From Rehmannia glutinosa (lineage: Eukaryota; Streptophyta; Magnoliopsida; Lamiales; Orobanchaceae): DNA of 64,000 nucleotides. The stretch's first letter is position 1, and each line of letters begins with the position of its first letter. Shown here in pieces: positions 24,179-35,966 of this stretch. The position numbers and the translations under genes were made by a program. The notes below the pieces were generated by a model. The model made no database searches. It saw only the letters and a program-made list of their open reading frames with translations, and was not told the origin of the DNA. Location: positions 4,464,001 to 4,528,000 of the forward strand of contig CM071929.1 in NCBI GenBank assembly GCA_016081115.2. The letters run 5' to 3'.

Positions 24179-24510
24179 GTTGTAGCCAGGGACGGATCCA
24201 GGAAATTTTTGCAATGTGGGCACATTTTAGCCTTGCTTGTTTTTATTTCAATAGCCTTTTTTCAATTATATACTATTCATAAAAATGGAACCGTATTTGT
24301 TTAAAAAGACTTCCGTTAACAACTTTTTGTTATTGTCAGATTATACATTATCAAATTGAATGTTTTTTTTATTTGCATTAATTATGTTTTAACATTAATC
24401 TACATAATAATATCATGTGAATTTCTTGTCTGCTTGACAAGTTTCTTTTTTGTCTTGTTCTTGTTAACAAGTTCTTTGTGTCTGTTTGTTTACTTCTTTT
24501 CACTTCGGAC

Positions 24511-25704
24511 ATGAATCCGTCTTTAGACGATTTATGTGGTCGCATGCAACTGGAGGAAGAGGGGGAAGGTGGCCTTCTTCTTGATAATGTCGACGATGGT
24601 GCTCAAGCGCAAGATTTACGTTGGTGTCTGGTTGGGCGTTTTCTTTCCGAACGACACGTGAATTTTATAGCCATGAAAAATATGATAGCTTCCATCTGGC
24701 GTCCAGTCAAAGGCGTCTTCATCAAAGAGTTGGGTCCAAATCTTTTTCTTTTTCAATTCTTCCATGAATTGGACATGTCACGTATACAGTCGAATGGACC
24801 GTGGACATTTGACAATCTTTTGCTCATTACTAAACGTTTGCACATTAGTGAACAACCAGCAAAAGTTTCATTGTTCCATGTGGAATTATGGGTCCAGGTG
24901 TATGATCTCCCGTTTGGTTATATGACGGAGATGGTGGGTAAGAGTATTGGTAATTTTATCGGCAATTATGTAGATTCGGATCAACATAATTTTGCGGGTG
25001 TCTGGCAAAACTATATGCGGATTATGGTCGCTTTTGATGTTCGAACACCTCTCAAAAGGCGTATGAAATTAAAAAATTCCGGAGGAGAATGGGTATGGAT
25101 TCATTTCAAGTATGAACGACTCCCTACCTTCTGTTTCTATTGTGGAATTCTTGGTCATTCGGAGAAATTTTGTGTGAAGTTGTTTAATTCCCCATCTATT
25201 TCTTCGGATCGAGCGTATGGTGCATGGTTGAGGGCACCCAACCGTAGACAGCAATCTCAGGTGGGCGGAAAGTGGTTGCGTTCATCCTTTCAGGGAAGCG
25301 GTTTGGAACAGCCAGATGGTGGTTTGGGAGTTGAACAAGGTGGTTATTCTCCTGATTATCCACCAGCACCAGATGTGCCTAACTCCACGGCAGGCGGTTG
25401 TGCGGATAATCAAGCCTCTGACCATTTGGATGGTAGTTACAAAATTTGTGGGCCAGTTATTGGGAAGTTCCAAGGAGAAACCTCAGGGGCAGGAGCAGTT
25501 ATCAATACAGAGCAGTTGCCATTAACTGTTCCATTAAAATATGTTTCGAATTTTCTGGTGATTGGTAGAGGGAAGGAGATACATATTGCTGATAATAAAC
25601 GACGTCGAATAAATGAAGAAGATGACGCTACAAGTCCGAGCAAGGATTCCATTGAAGACTCGATAAATGTGTCGGGGGTTGATAAGAACCAAAAAACTTG
25701 CTAA
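24511..25704 (+). CDS. LINE ORF1 (DUF4283 and zinc knuckle), intact
   Basis: 397 residues from the ATG at 24511. The same frame is open further upstream, but the first ATG is at 24511. Residues about 30-190 are the DUF4283 nucleic-acid-binding region with WCLVGRFLSERHVNFIAMKN, then WTFDNLLLITKRL, and LWVQVYDLPFGYMTEMVGK. The CCHC knuckle CFYCGILGHSEKFC lies at about residues 208-221. The C-terminal third is polar and ends with a basic patch NKRRRINEED. It acts as the RNA-binding chaperone of LINE ribonucleoprotein. The frame is fully open, unlike ORF2. Confidence 0.9.
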   Translation: MNPSLDDLCGRMQLEEEGEGGLLLDNVDDGAQAQDLRWCLVGRFLSERHVNFIAMKNMIASIWRPVKGVFIKELGPNLFLFQFFHELDMSRIQSNGPWTFDNLLLITKRLHISEQPAKVSLFHVELWVQVYDLPFGYMTEMVGKSIGNFIGNYVDSDQHNFAGVWQNYMRIMVAFDVRTPLKRRMKLKNSGGEWVWIHFKYERLPTFCFYCGILGHSEKFCVKLFNSPSISSDRAYGAWLRAPNRRQQSQVGGKWLRSSFQGSGLEQPDGGLGVEQGGYSPDYPPAPDVPNSTAGGCADNQASDHLDGSYKICGPVIGKFQGETSGAGAVINTEQLPLTVPLKYVSNFLVIGRGKEIHIADNKRRRINEEDDATSPSKDSIEDSINVSGVDKNQKTC

Positions 25705-26640
25705 CGGTGGGTCCTGGTTCCCGTGCCCACCGAGACCTATGAGTACCATTAGTTGTAATCGTCAGGGGGCTCGGCAACCCACAAACAGATTCTAGTTTTA
25801 TTGGACCTAGTCCAACGAAAAGGCCATCTTTTATTTTTCTTATGGAAACTATGTTACAAAAGATAAATTAGAACCTTTCATGAGTTAAGTTGGGTTTTGA
25901 AGGTTTACTCGTTGTTAGTAGTAGGGGACATGGTGGAGGAATTGCGCTTTTTGGGAAAAAAAAATAATATGGCTCAACTTCCGAGTTATTCTTCTAACCA
26001 TATCGATGTTTCGCTCATTTGGAAAATAGGCCAACTTATCGTATGACAAAAGTTACTATGGTTTTCCGAACAAAATCGTAGAAGTTTGTCCTGAATTTTC
26101 TACGCATCTTTCTACTCAATCCCGACTTCTATGGTGTTGCATTGGCAATTTTAATGATCTCCTATCTGGCTCAGAAAAAAAAGGTATTTGTGATCATCCT
26201 CTTTCGATGTTAGCAGGTTTTTGGTCCACTGTGGATGACTGTGGTTTGTTGGATTTGGGGATGGTGGGCTACCCGTTCACCTGGGAAAGAGGTCGAGGCA
26301 CAAACAAATTGGGTCAAGAAAGATTAGATCGGTGTCTTGCAACTCAACCTTGTGTTGTGTATTTCCGAATTGTAAGTTATGGAATCTCGAAGCATCTATG
26401 TCGGATCATTCTCCAATTTTTCTGGATATAGGGCATGTTTATCGAATCAAGCGTGTGAAAAAATTCAGATTTGAAAAATGCTTGGTTACGGGAAAAAAAT
26501 TGTCGAGAAGTTGTAGCAAAAGGGTGGGAAGGAGGTATGCGTGGTGATTTACAAGGTAAAATTGCAAGATGTGGGGAGGAGCTTTTTAGATGGGGAGAGC
26601 TTCTGCAGAATTCTTTTAAATCTAGAATTCAAGATGCTAA

Positions 26641-26840
26641 GGGTATGTTTGTTTAGTGATTGGGAGTGATTGGGGGAAGTTTTTGGAGGTGATTGGGGGA
26701 AGTGGAGTTTGATGTGATGTATTGGAAAATGTGTGTATTAGTAGAGAAATGCATTGGGAAGTGTAATATAATAATTGGTTGGTGATTGGGGGAAGAAATT
26801 GGGAAAGTTTACTTCTGGGGAATGCTAACCAAACATATCC
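26641..26840. mobile_element. Tourist/PIF-Harbinger MITE inside LINE ORF2
   Basis: A 200-bp insert with termini GGGTATGTTTGTTTAG and, reverse complemented, GGATATGTTTGGTTAG, flanked by TAA at 26638-26640 and 26841-26843. A TAA/TTA 3-bp duplication and GGGTATGTTTG-like ends are diagnostic of Tourist MITEs. The interior is rich in GATTGGGGGAAG words. It interrupts the LINE between endonuclease and reverse transcriptase. Confidence 0.88.
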
Positions 26841-29427
26841 TAAGAGGTTGATGAAGCTGTATCGGGGTAGACGCGATTCGTTTTCGCAGGAACATTTTAC
26901 AAGAGCTCAACGAGATTATAATTTGTTATTGGCACAACAAGAAGATTTTTGGAAACAACGGGCGAAACTTTTTTGGCTCAAAGGGGGTGATGCTAATACG
27001 AAATATTTCCATTTGGTGGCCTCTACTCGTAAAAGGCATAATTCTATTTCTATGCTTAAGGATTCGACTGGTTCATGGCTTTCTTGGGAAAATGGTTTGG
27101 GACAACATATTGTTGACTATTATGTTACTATTTTTTCCTCTACTGGATGTGAGGTTACTCCTATTGTTGATTGTGTGGAGAGTAAAATCAGTCCAGCTCA
27201 GAATGAGGCTCTTCTCGAATCTTTTTCGGAAATGGAAATTAAATAGGCTTTATTTTCGATGTTTTCTGATAAATCTCCGGGGCCGGATGGTATGAATCTG
27301 GCTTTTTTTCTACAATTTTGGGATATTATTGGCCTGGAACTTATTTATTTATGTCTGCGTTTTATGGATTTGTGTTCCTTTCCGCCTGGCTTTAATGATA
27401 CGAACTTGGTCCTTATTCCAAAGAAGGAGACATCGGAATACATCTCTGATCTTCGTCTAATTGCTCTTTGTAATGTGGCTTATAAGGTGATTTCTAAAGT
27501 GCTTGCGAATCGCTTGAAGTGTTTTTTTATCTGATTTAATATCAGAATCACAGAGTGCATTCGTCCCGCGTAGATTAATTTCGGATAATATTATGGTGGC
27601 GTTTGAGATAAATCATTATCTCAAACGTAAACGACAAGGAGCAAGTGGGGTGGCAGCCTTCAAAATCGATATGAGTAAAGCATACGATCGCATTGAGTGG
27701 GGATACTTGGAGGCCGTCTTACTTAAACTGGGTTTTGATCGCAAGGTAGTGGACCTGTTGATGTTGTGCGTGAAAACAGTTCGCTATAAGATAATACATG
27801 GGGATTTTGAATCAGATTTTTTTGTGCCGGAGCGAGGTTTGAGACAAGGGGATCCGTTATCTCATTATCTTTTCATTTTGTGTGCGGAGGGGTTATCGGC
27901 TATTATCAAGAATTATGTACAACGTGGATGGATACATGGATGTCGAGTTGCTAGGAATGCACCAAGTGTTACACACCTGTTTTTTGCAGATGATAGCTTT
28001 TTATTTTTTAAAGCTAATCGGGAGGAATGTATAAGGATTAAACAGTGTTTGGACTTATATTCTAATGCATCTGGCCAAATTATTAACTACCAGAAGTCCT
28101 CTATTTCCTTTAGTAAGAATACATATATAGAGATCATTGAGGAAATTTGTGAATTTCTTAATGTCATAAATTCGGAAAATCATGGTGCCTATCTCGGTTT
28201 ACCTTCGTTGATTGGTTGGAACAAAAAGGAAATTTTCGCTTTTATCAAAGATAAGGTGTGGTGTAGACTCCAAGGTTGGAAGAAGAAAATACTCTCTCGG
28301 GCGGGTAAGGAAATTATCCTTAAAACTGTAGCCCAAGCGATCCCTATTTATGCAATGAGTTTATTTTTACTTCTTAATGAATTATGTGTTGAATTGGAGA
28401 GGATGATGAACTCCTTTTGGTGGGGTAAAGGAGATTCAGCAAACAGGGGAATTTCTTGGCTATCTTGGGATAAGATGTGTGTTCCGAAGTGTAAAGGTGG
28501 TCTGAATTTTCATCGAATTCATGAGTTCAACCTCGCTCTTTTGGGTAAACAAGTGTGGCGTTTGTTGACGGAGGATAATTCTTTAGTGGCCAGAATTTAT
28601 AGAGCCAGATATTATCTAGGGGCTTCTTTGAACAATGTTGTTCTTGGTTCTAATCCAAGTTATATATGGCGAAGTATTTTAGCTGCTAGAGATTTTGTGA
28701 TTACAGGGAGTCGTAAGAAGGTGGGAGACGGTACACATATTCTTATTACTAAGGACCCTTGGTTGCCAGCTCCTAATGCTTATGTTACATCCTCTCACCC
28801 AGCTTTAGAAGGTAAGTCTGTTAGTAGTCTCATGAAGGTTTGGAGTTTTGAATGGGATGTTGATATAATCCATGACCTTTTTAATTTGCGTGATGCCCGC
28901 TTAATATGTAGCATTCCATTAAACTCTGTGAATATTACTGATTCTTGGATCTGGACCGGTCAAAAAAGAGGATTTTACTCAGTAAAATCTGGTTATAAGA
29001 TGTTGTGCTATTCTATTGCTAATGTACAGAGTTATGAACACTTATTCGAGTGGAAGGAATTTTGGAAATTGAAAGTACCAGCAAAAGCCAAAAATCTTGT
29101 GTGGAGAGCGTGTCTTAATGTATTGCCTACCAAAGGACGACTGATTTCACGCCGTGTCGAGGTGCCGTCCTTTTCAGGGACGTAGCCAGGATTTTGAGTC
29201 AGTGCGGTCAAATATTTTCTATTTTAACGGGGTGAGTGTCGAGTCAAGATTTTAATAAATAGAAAATAAAATACATTACAATAAAAAAAGCATATTTAAA
29301 AGTCGTACCTTACAATAATTCTTTGCGGGTTTTCATACTCTGAAACCGCTTTACAATGACATCATTATCAAGTTTGTGGCATATATCCCTTTCTACATAA
29401 CAAACAAGACAATCATTTATCCATTCG

Positions 29428-31749
29428 TCACTCATTCCGGTTGCGCAATTTATCCTTCACAAGTCCCATCACAGAAAATACTCTTTCAACCGTAGCGGTG
29501 GCAACCGGTAGAATTAACGACAAAGTCAAAAGCTTATAAACAAAATGGTATAGCTTATTTTTCTTTGTCTCAACTAACTTCTCTGCAAGATCACTTAAGC
29601 CTTTCAACTCTTTAAATGCGTTGTTAGAACGCATATCAAAAATATAAGTATCAAGTTGATCATGAAGCTTATTGATATCTGTTCTTGAAAAATCTTGTGG
29701 ATAAAACTCGGCAAGTTGAATCAATCTCTTCTTATCAAACGCACAAAACAAATCTTGTGGACATAAACAAGCTACACAAAGCAATAACTCCGTGCTTACC
29801 TCCGAGAATCGGTCATTCAACTCTTGTAGTTGCAAATCGACAACGGCATAGAATAAATCCACACGATAGTGATGTAAATTTGTTAACTTTGGTGCATTAC
29901 GTTGTGGACGACCACGGATATCATTGCGCATATACATATCATCCATTTTGAGAACATCAATGTCATGCTTTTGATAGAAATTACAAACATCATCTAAAAA
30001 TGAATCCCACCCATCTTCTCTCAACACTTGAAGTCGTCGATTGGCAACTTTCACCAAATCCATTGCATTCACAATATCCTGATCTTTCAACCAGAGTGCT
30101 GTGACAACTCACTTGAAATTCCTAATACAATTCTCATCATGTGTAAATTGAATGCAAAATCAAAAGAATGTATCGACTTTGACAAATTAAATGTCTCTAA
30201 CTTCTGATCAGAAGAAGAGGAATCATCTTCATAAATCATTTCAAGAACATCACCCACAGCAGAAAACATGGAAAGCAAGCTGATCAAAGAATTATAATGA
30301 GAACCCCAACGTGTATCTCCAGCACGCCGAAGACTACTTTCTTGATTAAGTCCCCGACCACTTGAAACCTCACATGTTTTCAATCCTTCAATAATAAAGT
30401 TTGAATGTTTTTCTCGAAGGAGATCAGAACGTTTACAAGATCCTCCAACAACATTTACCACATCAGTAACAACACGAAAAAATTCAGCAACTGGAATACT
30501 TTTCTTTGCCACGGCCACAAGTGCTAGTTGAAGTTGATGAGCAAAACAATGTATATAATAAGCACATGGGTTCTCCTTTAAAATAAGTGCTTTTAAACCA
30601 TTAAACTTCCCTTGCATATTACTAGCCCCGTCATATCCTTGCCCTCTCAGTCTTGATATGCTCAAATTATATCTAGAAAATATCTTATCAATGGCAGCCT
30701 TAAGTGAGATTGATGTGGTACTAGTGACATGTTCAATCCCTATGAAACGTTCATTTATATGTCCACTTTTGTCTACATAACGTAAAACAATTGACATTTG
30801 CTCCTTTGTCGACACATCACGAGATTCATCAACTAGAATGGAAAATAATGAATCACCAAGATCTTTCAAGATAACATTTATTGTTTCAGCAGCACAAGCA
30901 CTAACTAAATCCTTCTGAATGTCAGGTGAAGTTAACTTGTTGTTTTTAGGAGCATTTTCCAATGTCACACCTTTAATAACATCATTATGATCACCCAAAA
31001 ATTTCAACAGAACACGAAAATTACCTGGATTGCGTGAACTCTCTGATTCATCGCGACCCCGAAAAGCTAATCCTTGTTGCAACAAAAGTCGAAAGTACAA
31101 TCTAGCGATGCATACAAGCGATTTCGATAATCATCCTTTGCTGTTTTGATTGCTTGTGAAAAACCGTTTGAATATGTTGATCTTGGTTCATTAATGCTTC
31201 ACACTTCATTCGAGCTTGATTGTGCTCACTATCATGATGCCCAATATAAGTTGTAAGTCTTTCTTTATTTTTCCAATAAGTGAATCCCTCGCTAACAAAT
31301 GCATCGCCTCCTGATTGTTTTCCTTTATTTGGTTTAACCAAATAACAAGAGAGACAATAAGCGGCATCTTTTGATATACTATACTCCAACCAATCACCAA
31401 ATTCAGAAAACCATGAAGAGTTGAATCTTCTGTATGTGTTTGCTCCAAATTTACGTTTTGGACATGCATGATCTGTAGGTTGGCAAGGACCTTTTTGCAA
31501 ATATACTCTTCGAACTTGATCTCTAATTTTAGGATTGTAGCTTGCAATTGGAATCCTAAGTCCAGGATCATAGGGAAGGTGTGCAGCATCGAATTCAACA
31601 AGCATACTTGAGTTTTTCTCAATTGTGTTTGAATCATCCTCAACTCTATTTGTAGCCTCCGATGCATTGCTTATACTTTTCAAAATTCTATTTGTGCTTT
31701 CTCTGATTACACTTTCTTCAAGAGTTCTTTTTCTAAAATACCTCTCCAT
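29428..31749 (-). pseudogene. hAT transposase (TTF zinc finger, DUF4371, dimerisation), two frame breaks
   Basis: Cut-and-paste DDE transposase related to ZMYM1-like proteins. Three abutting frames, 31749-31102, 31100-30087 and 30090-29428, sum to about 770 codons, the normal family length. The first holds the TTF-type zinc finger region (RRFNSSWFSEFGDWLEYS, YCLSCYLVKP). The second is the DUF4371/RNase H-like core (LVDESRDVSTKEQMSIVLRY with a catalytic Asp, RGQGYDGASNMQGKFNG). The third ends in the hAT dimerisation domain (LPVATATVERVFSVMGLVKD). The breaks are single-base scale, near 31105 and 30095; the latter sits in a CAG/CTG context, so it may be sequence error. Start MERYFRKRTL is as in relatives. 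Confidence 0.88.
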
Positions 31750-33346
31750 AATCTACAAAATCCAACAAGAAATATAAATCAAACATAATTCCAAGGATAT
31801 GATTATCCACTAAATCAAATTGAAATTTTCCCAAACCCGACACTTTCTAGTTAATTGCTTGTGAAATGTATATATTTCTAGTTAACATATTTGCTTTCAC
31901 AATCACCAATTTAGCCTATTGAATCCCAAAAAAGTTAACTATCCACTAAATCACAAACACCTCTCATTTTTTGTAAGGAAAATAATGACTACACTTATAT
32001 ATAACTCCATCAAAGAGAAAATTTAACATCAAAAAAATTGTGGCTTAGGTCAATTAGATGTCTTGCAAATTAGAACACACATTCTATTCCACTACTTAGG
32101 GACTCTTCGATTTACAAAAAGAGCCCCGATAATCCACCAAAAATAAAAATTCAAAACCAAAATTTGTCCAGCAAAAATAAGAACCACAAAAGAATTAAAA
32201 TAAAAACCCATATAGGAACAACTCAATAAAAACACTTAGTCGGCGATTAGGACTTTACCAATTAAAGTCTAAACTAAAAAAAAAGGGCTTTACAAATTAA
32301 AAGTTTAAAATGATAGTTTACCACATACAAAATTTTCAATTCTTCGGGGTGCCGGCGAGCTTCCGATCGTCTGTTGTTGGCAGCAAACAAGGAAAATGGA
32401 CCAAAGAGCAAACTTAACAGAGCCCTCCTCCCGATCCGGCGGGCGACTTCCATCCATTTTTTAAATACCGGGACCGTCTGCGGCGGTTCAACTGGATTAT
32501 ACCGGATACCGTGGTCGGTCCCCGGTATAATAAGGCCCTAAAACCGTTTTTGCGCTTAAACCGGTCAATACCCTGGTCAGATCGGAACATACCGCCAAAA
32601 ACCGGTTAAATACCGGTTCAACCGGTTTTTGCTATTTTTTTAATTTTTTGTGATTTTACTTTTTTTATAAAAATAAAATTTATAAACTTAATATTTAATA
32701 TATTTATGTCATTATTTGAAATTTGAGCTAAATATATAGATATTTTCCTTTTAACTATACATATATACAACTTTTCCTTTTATATTAATGAATTACATCC
32801 ATATTTTATATAATATAATATATAATATAATTATTTTTTATTAAAACGGTAAAACCGGTAAAATTGACGGTTGAACCGGTCCGACCGGTTGAACCGCTTA
32901 CCGGTGGCTTGACCGGTTTAATCACCGTCGATATTTAAAACATCTTACATCCACAAATCACTCCACTTTCCCCCAGGTTTTAATTTTCTTTTTCTGTTCT
33001 CTTTCGTGGTATCGACCATCGTGCACGTGTTCTTTTTCTTTTTCTTATGTCACTTTTTGTTTTAAATTATTTAGAGATTAGTTGGGCCATTGGGGTTTTT
33101 AGTTTTTCATTTTTTAAGGGATGGGTGGGCTTTTTAGTTTTTTTTTTTTTTTTGATCAAGTGGGCTTTTTAGTTTTATTAATGTATCAGTTTTTTTTTAT
33201 GGGCTGGACCAATTTTGAGTGTGGTCCAGCCCAAAATATAACAGGGTTTATTCAAAATTATTTGGGCCAAATAAATAATTTTTGCTTAGCCCAAATTTTC
33301 AGTGCGGTCATTGGATCGCACTGGGCCGTAGCAAGCTACGTCCCTG
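31750..33346 (-). promoter_or_regulatory. 5' noncoding leader of hAT transposon
   Basis: About 1.6 kb between the transposase start and the right terminus. It probably contains the transposase promoter and subterminal binding sites, including CAAGCTACGTCCCTG at the end. It is interrupted by a CCGGT-rich foldback at about 32457-32940. Confidence 0.5.
32457..32940. repeat. CCGGTT-rich foldback insert
   Basis: About 480 bp packed with ACCGGT, AACCGGTT and CCGGTATAC-like words at both sides of an AT-rich core (32640-32845). The outer ends TTTTAAATACCGG and CGTCGATATTTAAAA are roughly inverse. It looks like a non-autonomous DNA element with many palindromic sites, nested in the hAT leader. Ends and duplication were not proven. 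Confidence 0.5.
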
Positions 33347-34860
33347 GTCCTTTTGTCCTGTGTGTAATGCAACAATTGAAACCACTGCACATGTTTTTTT
33401 TTGCTGTCCAATTGCTCAATCTGCATGGGGTTTGCTGTCATATGGTGTTATTGGTATGGATCAATTGTCTTTTCTTTCACTGCTGCATAGAGTTTGGGCT
33501 AAGGCTTCTGAGGATAATAAATGTCAATTTGTCATGTTATTGTGGGCTTTATGGAGGAATAGGTATGCAATTCTTTGGTAGCAAAAGGGGTGGTCTGCTA
33601 CGCAGTTTGTTAATTATGCAAGTACTCAGTTATTTAATTGGCAAACGACTCAGAGTGTTAAAAGTGCAGACTGGTTTTTAAGACCGAAAGATGGGGCGAC
33701 TAAGTGGCAAAAACCTTCTCCCGGTTGGTTGAAATGTAATGTCGATGCGGCGCAATTTCAGGATTCTTTGAAGATGGGATATGGTAGTATTATTCGAAGT
33801 TGGACAGGGGATTTTATTGCAGCCATTAATGCATCTATCAACGGACACTTTGAACCAGAAATTGCTGAGGCTATTGGAGTTAGGGAGGTGCTTAGTTGGG
33901 TGAAGAAAAATTGGGAGGATGCTCATATGTGTTTGGAATCGGATTCACTCGCGGTGATTAAAGCTTTGAGTGGAAGATCTGAAGATAATTCTTATTTTCA
34001 TGAAGTTATTCGGAATTGTAAAGAGCTTCTTGATAAGTTTCCTAAAGTGTCGTGTGTTTTTATAAAGAGATCAGCGAATAGTGTTGCTCACGTGTTAGCC
34101 AGAGCAACTCATTCTGTGTCTGGTTTCAAAGAGTGGAGATATGTCCCTCTGCCCTTTATTTGTAATTCTATGCAGTTCGATCTGCTATATTAATGAAAAC
34201 TTTCCTTTTAGTTTCAAAAAAAAAAAAGAAGACTTCCGTTGGAAATCACCATTTTCTCTTCTCATTTTTCATATAAAATGACATCTCAAAACTACAATTT
34301 TAATTTTCAACCGTAGATATCCCTAATATATCACTTGCCATTCATTATTCATATTTTTTTATTCAAATTACGCAAGAGCGAAATACTAGTACCACATATA
34401 TCTACTTAATATATTATTTTTTTCAAGCCCACCACCTACAAATCTTATAAATATAATATTATATATTAAAATTATATAGTGGATGTCCACCACTATCAAC
34501 TTTCTAAATTATTATATACATATAAAGTATTAAAAATAATATCCAAAAATACACAATAAATATAATTTAATTTTTATCACATAGTTTTGTATTCAAAACT
34601 ATCTAAAAACTACTCAACCATACATGCATTTCTCATTTCTAAACCTATATAAAATTTAATATTCATCCATTCTTTCACACACCCAATCTCAATTTTCACC
34701 CGGCAACCAATAAATTATCAAAATTCATTTTTTAACACAAAAAATTAAAAATGAACTATGAAAACATAACCATACAAATTCTTTTGTTTTTTTAACCTAA
34801 TTAATATAAATCCTTTAAAATAAATGATAAATAGTAAAAGAAAATAAATTAATAAATTGT

Positions 34861-34948
34861 AAACAAAATTATTAGTAATAAAAAAGAAAAAAAAACTATG
34901 GGAATTATAAACAAAATTATTAGTAATAAAAAAGAAAAAAAAACTATG
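34861..34948. repeat. Tandem duplication of about 46 bp
   Basis: Two adjacent near-identical units containing AAACAAAATTATTAGTAATA and AAAGAAAAAAAAACTATGGG. It lies in the right part of the outer hAT element and is probably a replication-slippage product. Confidence 0.8.
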
Positions 34949-34998
34949 GGGGCACGTGCCCCCATAGTGGGGATCATGGATCCGTGTATGGTTGTAGC

Positions 34999-35966
34999 CC
35001 AACTAATCTAACATGCCATTTTATTTCTCAATCCAAATCTCCTATTTCCGCAATATTTCATCTAGTCGTTTAAATCAATGTTTTAAAATCGGATCCATAC
35101 ACAAACAAGCTTTGCTATCGATTCATGATTCAATCTGTCTCGAGATGCGTGAGAGGAAGCGATAGACATAGCTTGCGATGACCTAACAATCCTTAATTTT
35201 GAGATTGGACTGTAGATAAGGACTCATTTCTCTATGAAGCTCTTGGTTGATAGAACTCTGAGGTTCTAGAATATATTGCTCTAGCCTAGCTAGAGGAACA
35301 TAAAGACAAGGAGACATGACAACCGTCGGTTTAAATGTTGGTCCAGTCGGCCTAATGAAAAAATAATTATTTTTCATTATATTATATAAAATAATAATGT
35401 AACTCATGAATTATCACATGAAAATGTGAATATGAAAAAAATCAATCAATATTCAACTAAAAGAATATATATAATGTGGCCCAAATTCAAATAATAATGT
35501 AAATTGTAAAAGTAACAAAATGCCAAATTTAAAATATTAGAGTTCTATAAAAACTTGAAAATTAAAGAAAGATCAATTTTGACCAATTCAACCAAGTTTT
35601 TGATCAGCTTTGACTGATTCAACTACATAAATAGTTTTTAAGAGCTAACCGGATTGAGTCAACTACTGGTTCACCGTCGAACCGACTTGATTTTTAAAAC
35701 ACGTCATTAGATAGAGACGGAGCCAAAAATAAATATTAGGAGTACCAAATTTATTATGATGTGTTTTTAAATTTTGTAGGGAGGGGCAAAATTTTAAATT
35801 TAATAATTATATAATTACAATTTTGATAATTATATATAAAAAGAATAATAATTTGAAAAAAATTATGACATTGAGGATGCGGCGCAGCGCTTGACCTCTA
35901 GCCCCTAAAGACTTGGTGATTGTCATGTTTATAGTAATAACTTAATCTTATAGACATCATCCATGC
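34999..35966. other. Intergenic DNA with a degenerate foldback
   Basis: No gene. From 35080 to 35700 the ends GTTTTAAAATCGGATCC and GACTTGATTTTTAAAAC are roughly inverse, and the right arm has ACCGGATTG and CACCGTCGAACCG words like the element at 32457-32940. A one-sided hAT-like remnant GAGACGGAGCCAAAA begins near 35717, with no matching end found. Confidence 0.4.

Larger units (their letters stand above)
29175..33346 (-). mobile_element. Autonomous-type hAT transposon
   Basis: 4172 bp, flanked by GTCCTTTT at 29167-29174 and 33347-33354. The 12-bp perfect terminal inverted repeat is CAGGGACGTAGC, and the subterminal word CAGTGCGGTCA occurs near both ends (29200-29210, 33300-33310). It encodes a hAT transposase of the TTF/DUF4371 type on the minus strand. 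It is inserted in the zf-RVT codons of the LINE. The LINE frame phase is the same on both sides when one duplication copy is discounted, so little decay followed insertion there. Confidence 0.95.
25739..34193 (+). pseudogene. LINE ORF2 (endonuclease, reverse transcriptase, RNase H), broken
   Basis: Begins MSTISCNRQGARQPTN at 25739, shortly after ORF1. The endonuclease region (to about 26640) is frameshifted, with LDLGMVGYPFTWERGRG near 26250 and SDHSPIFLDI in another frame. It is broken by a MITE at 26641-26840. Reverse transcriptase runs from about 27260: SPGPDGMN, LIALCNVAYKVISKVLANRL, a frame break near 27530, then FKIDMSKAYDRIEWGY, GLRQGDPLS and the catalytic FADD at about 27983. The zf-RVT domain is split by the hAT at 29174/33347 and resumes as CPVCNATIETTAHVFFCCPI. 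An in-frame TAG lies at about 33580. RNase H (33729-34193) retains CNVDAA, an EIAEAIG glutamate and LESDSLAVI. Confidence 0.92.
24318..34228 (+). mobile_element. Plant L1-type LINE interrupted by two DNA transposons
   Basis: Bounded by the 12-bp duplication AAGACTTCCGTT (24306-24317 and 34229-34240), with a 3' poly(A) run at 34216-34227 on the plus strand. It carries an ORF1 with DUF4283 and zinc knuckle, and an ORF2 with endonuclease, reverse transcriptase, zf-RVT and RNase H. Subtracting the 4172-bp hAT (29175-33346) and the 200-bp MITE (26641-26840) leaves about 5.5 kb, a normal full length. It is the 5'-complete type, since ORF1 and a leader are present. Confidence 0.94.
24187..34990. mobile_element. 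Outer non-autonomous hAT element, hosting a LINE
   Basis: The outermost layer of the nested stack. It is flanked by the 8-bp duplication GTTGTAGC at 24179-24186 and 34991-34998. The left end reads CAGGGACGGATCCAGGA; the right end, reverse complemented, CATACACGGATCCATGATCC. Without the LINE and its passengers the element would be about 0.9 kb and non-coding. Its right part is AT-rich and holds a tandem duplication (34861-34948) before a C-rich subterminal stretch. Confidence 0.87.

Noticed and set aside
26779..26840. Start of the 155-codon frame as a LINE protein N-terminus
   Set aside because: The first 20 or so codons come from the Tourist MITE, not from LINE ORF2.
33121..33681. 186-codon plus-strand open frame
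   Set aside because: It spans the hAT terminus and the LINE in a frame unrelated to either; no protein signature.
34199..34228. Possible polyadenylated host gene end at 34.2 kb
   Set aside because: The A-run is the LINE tail, since it is followed directly by the 12-bp target duplication.
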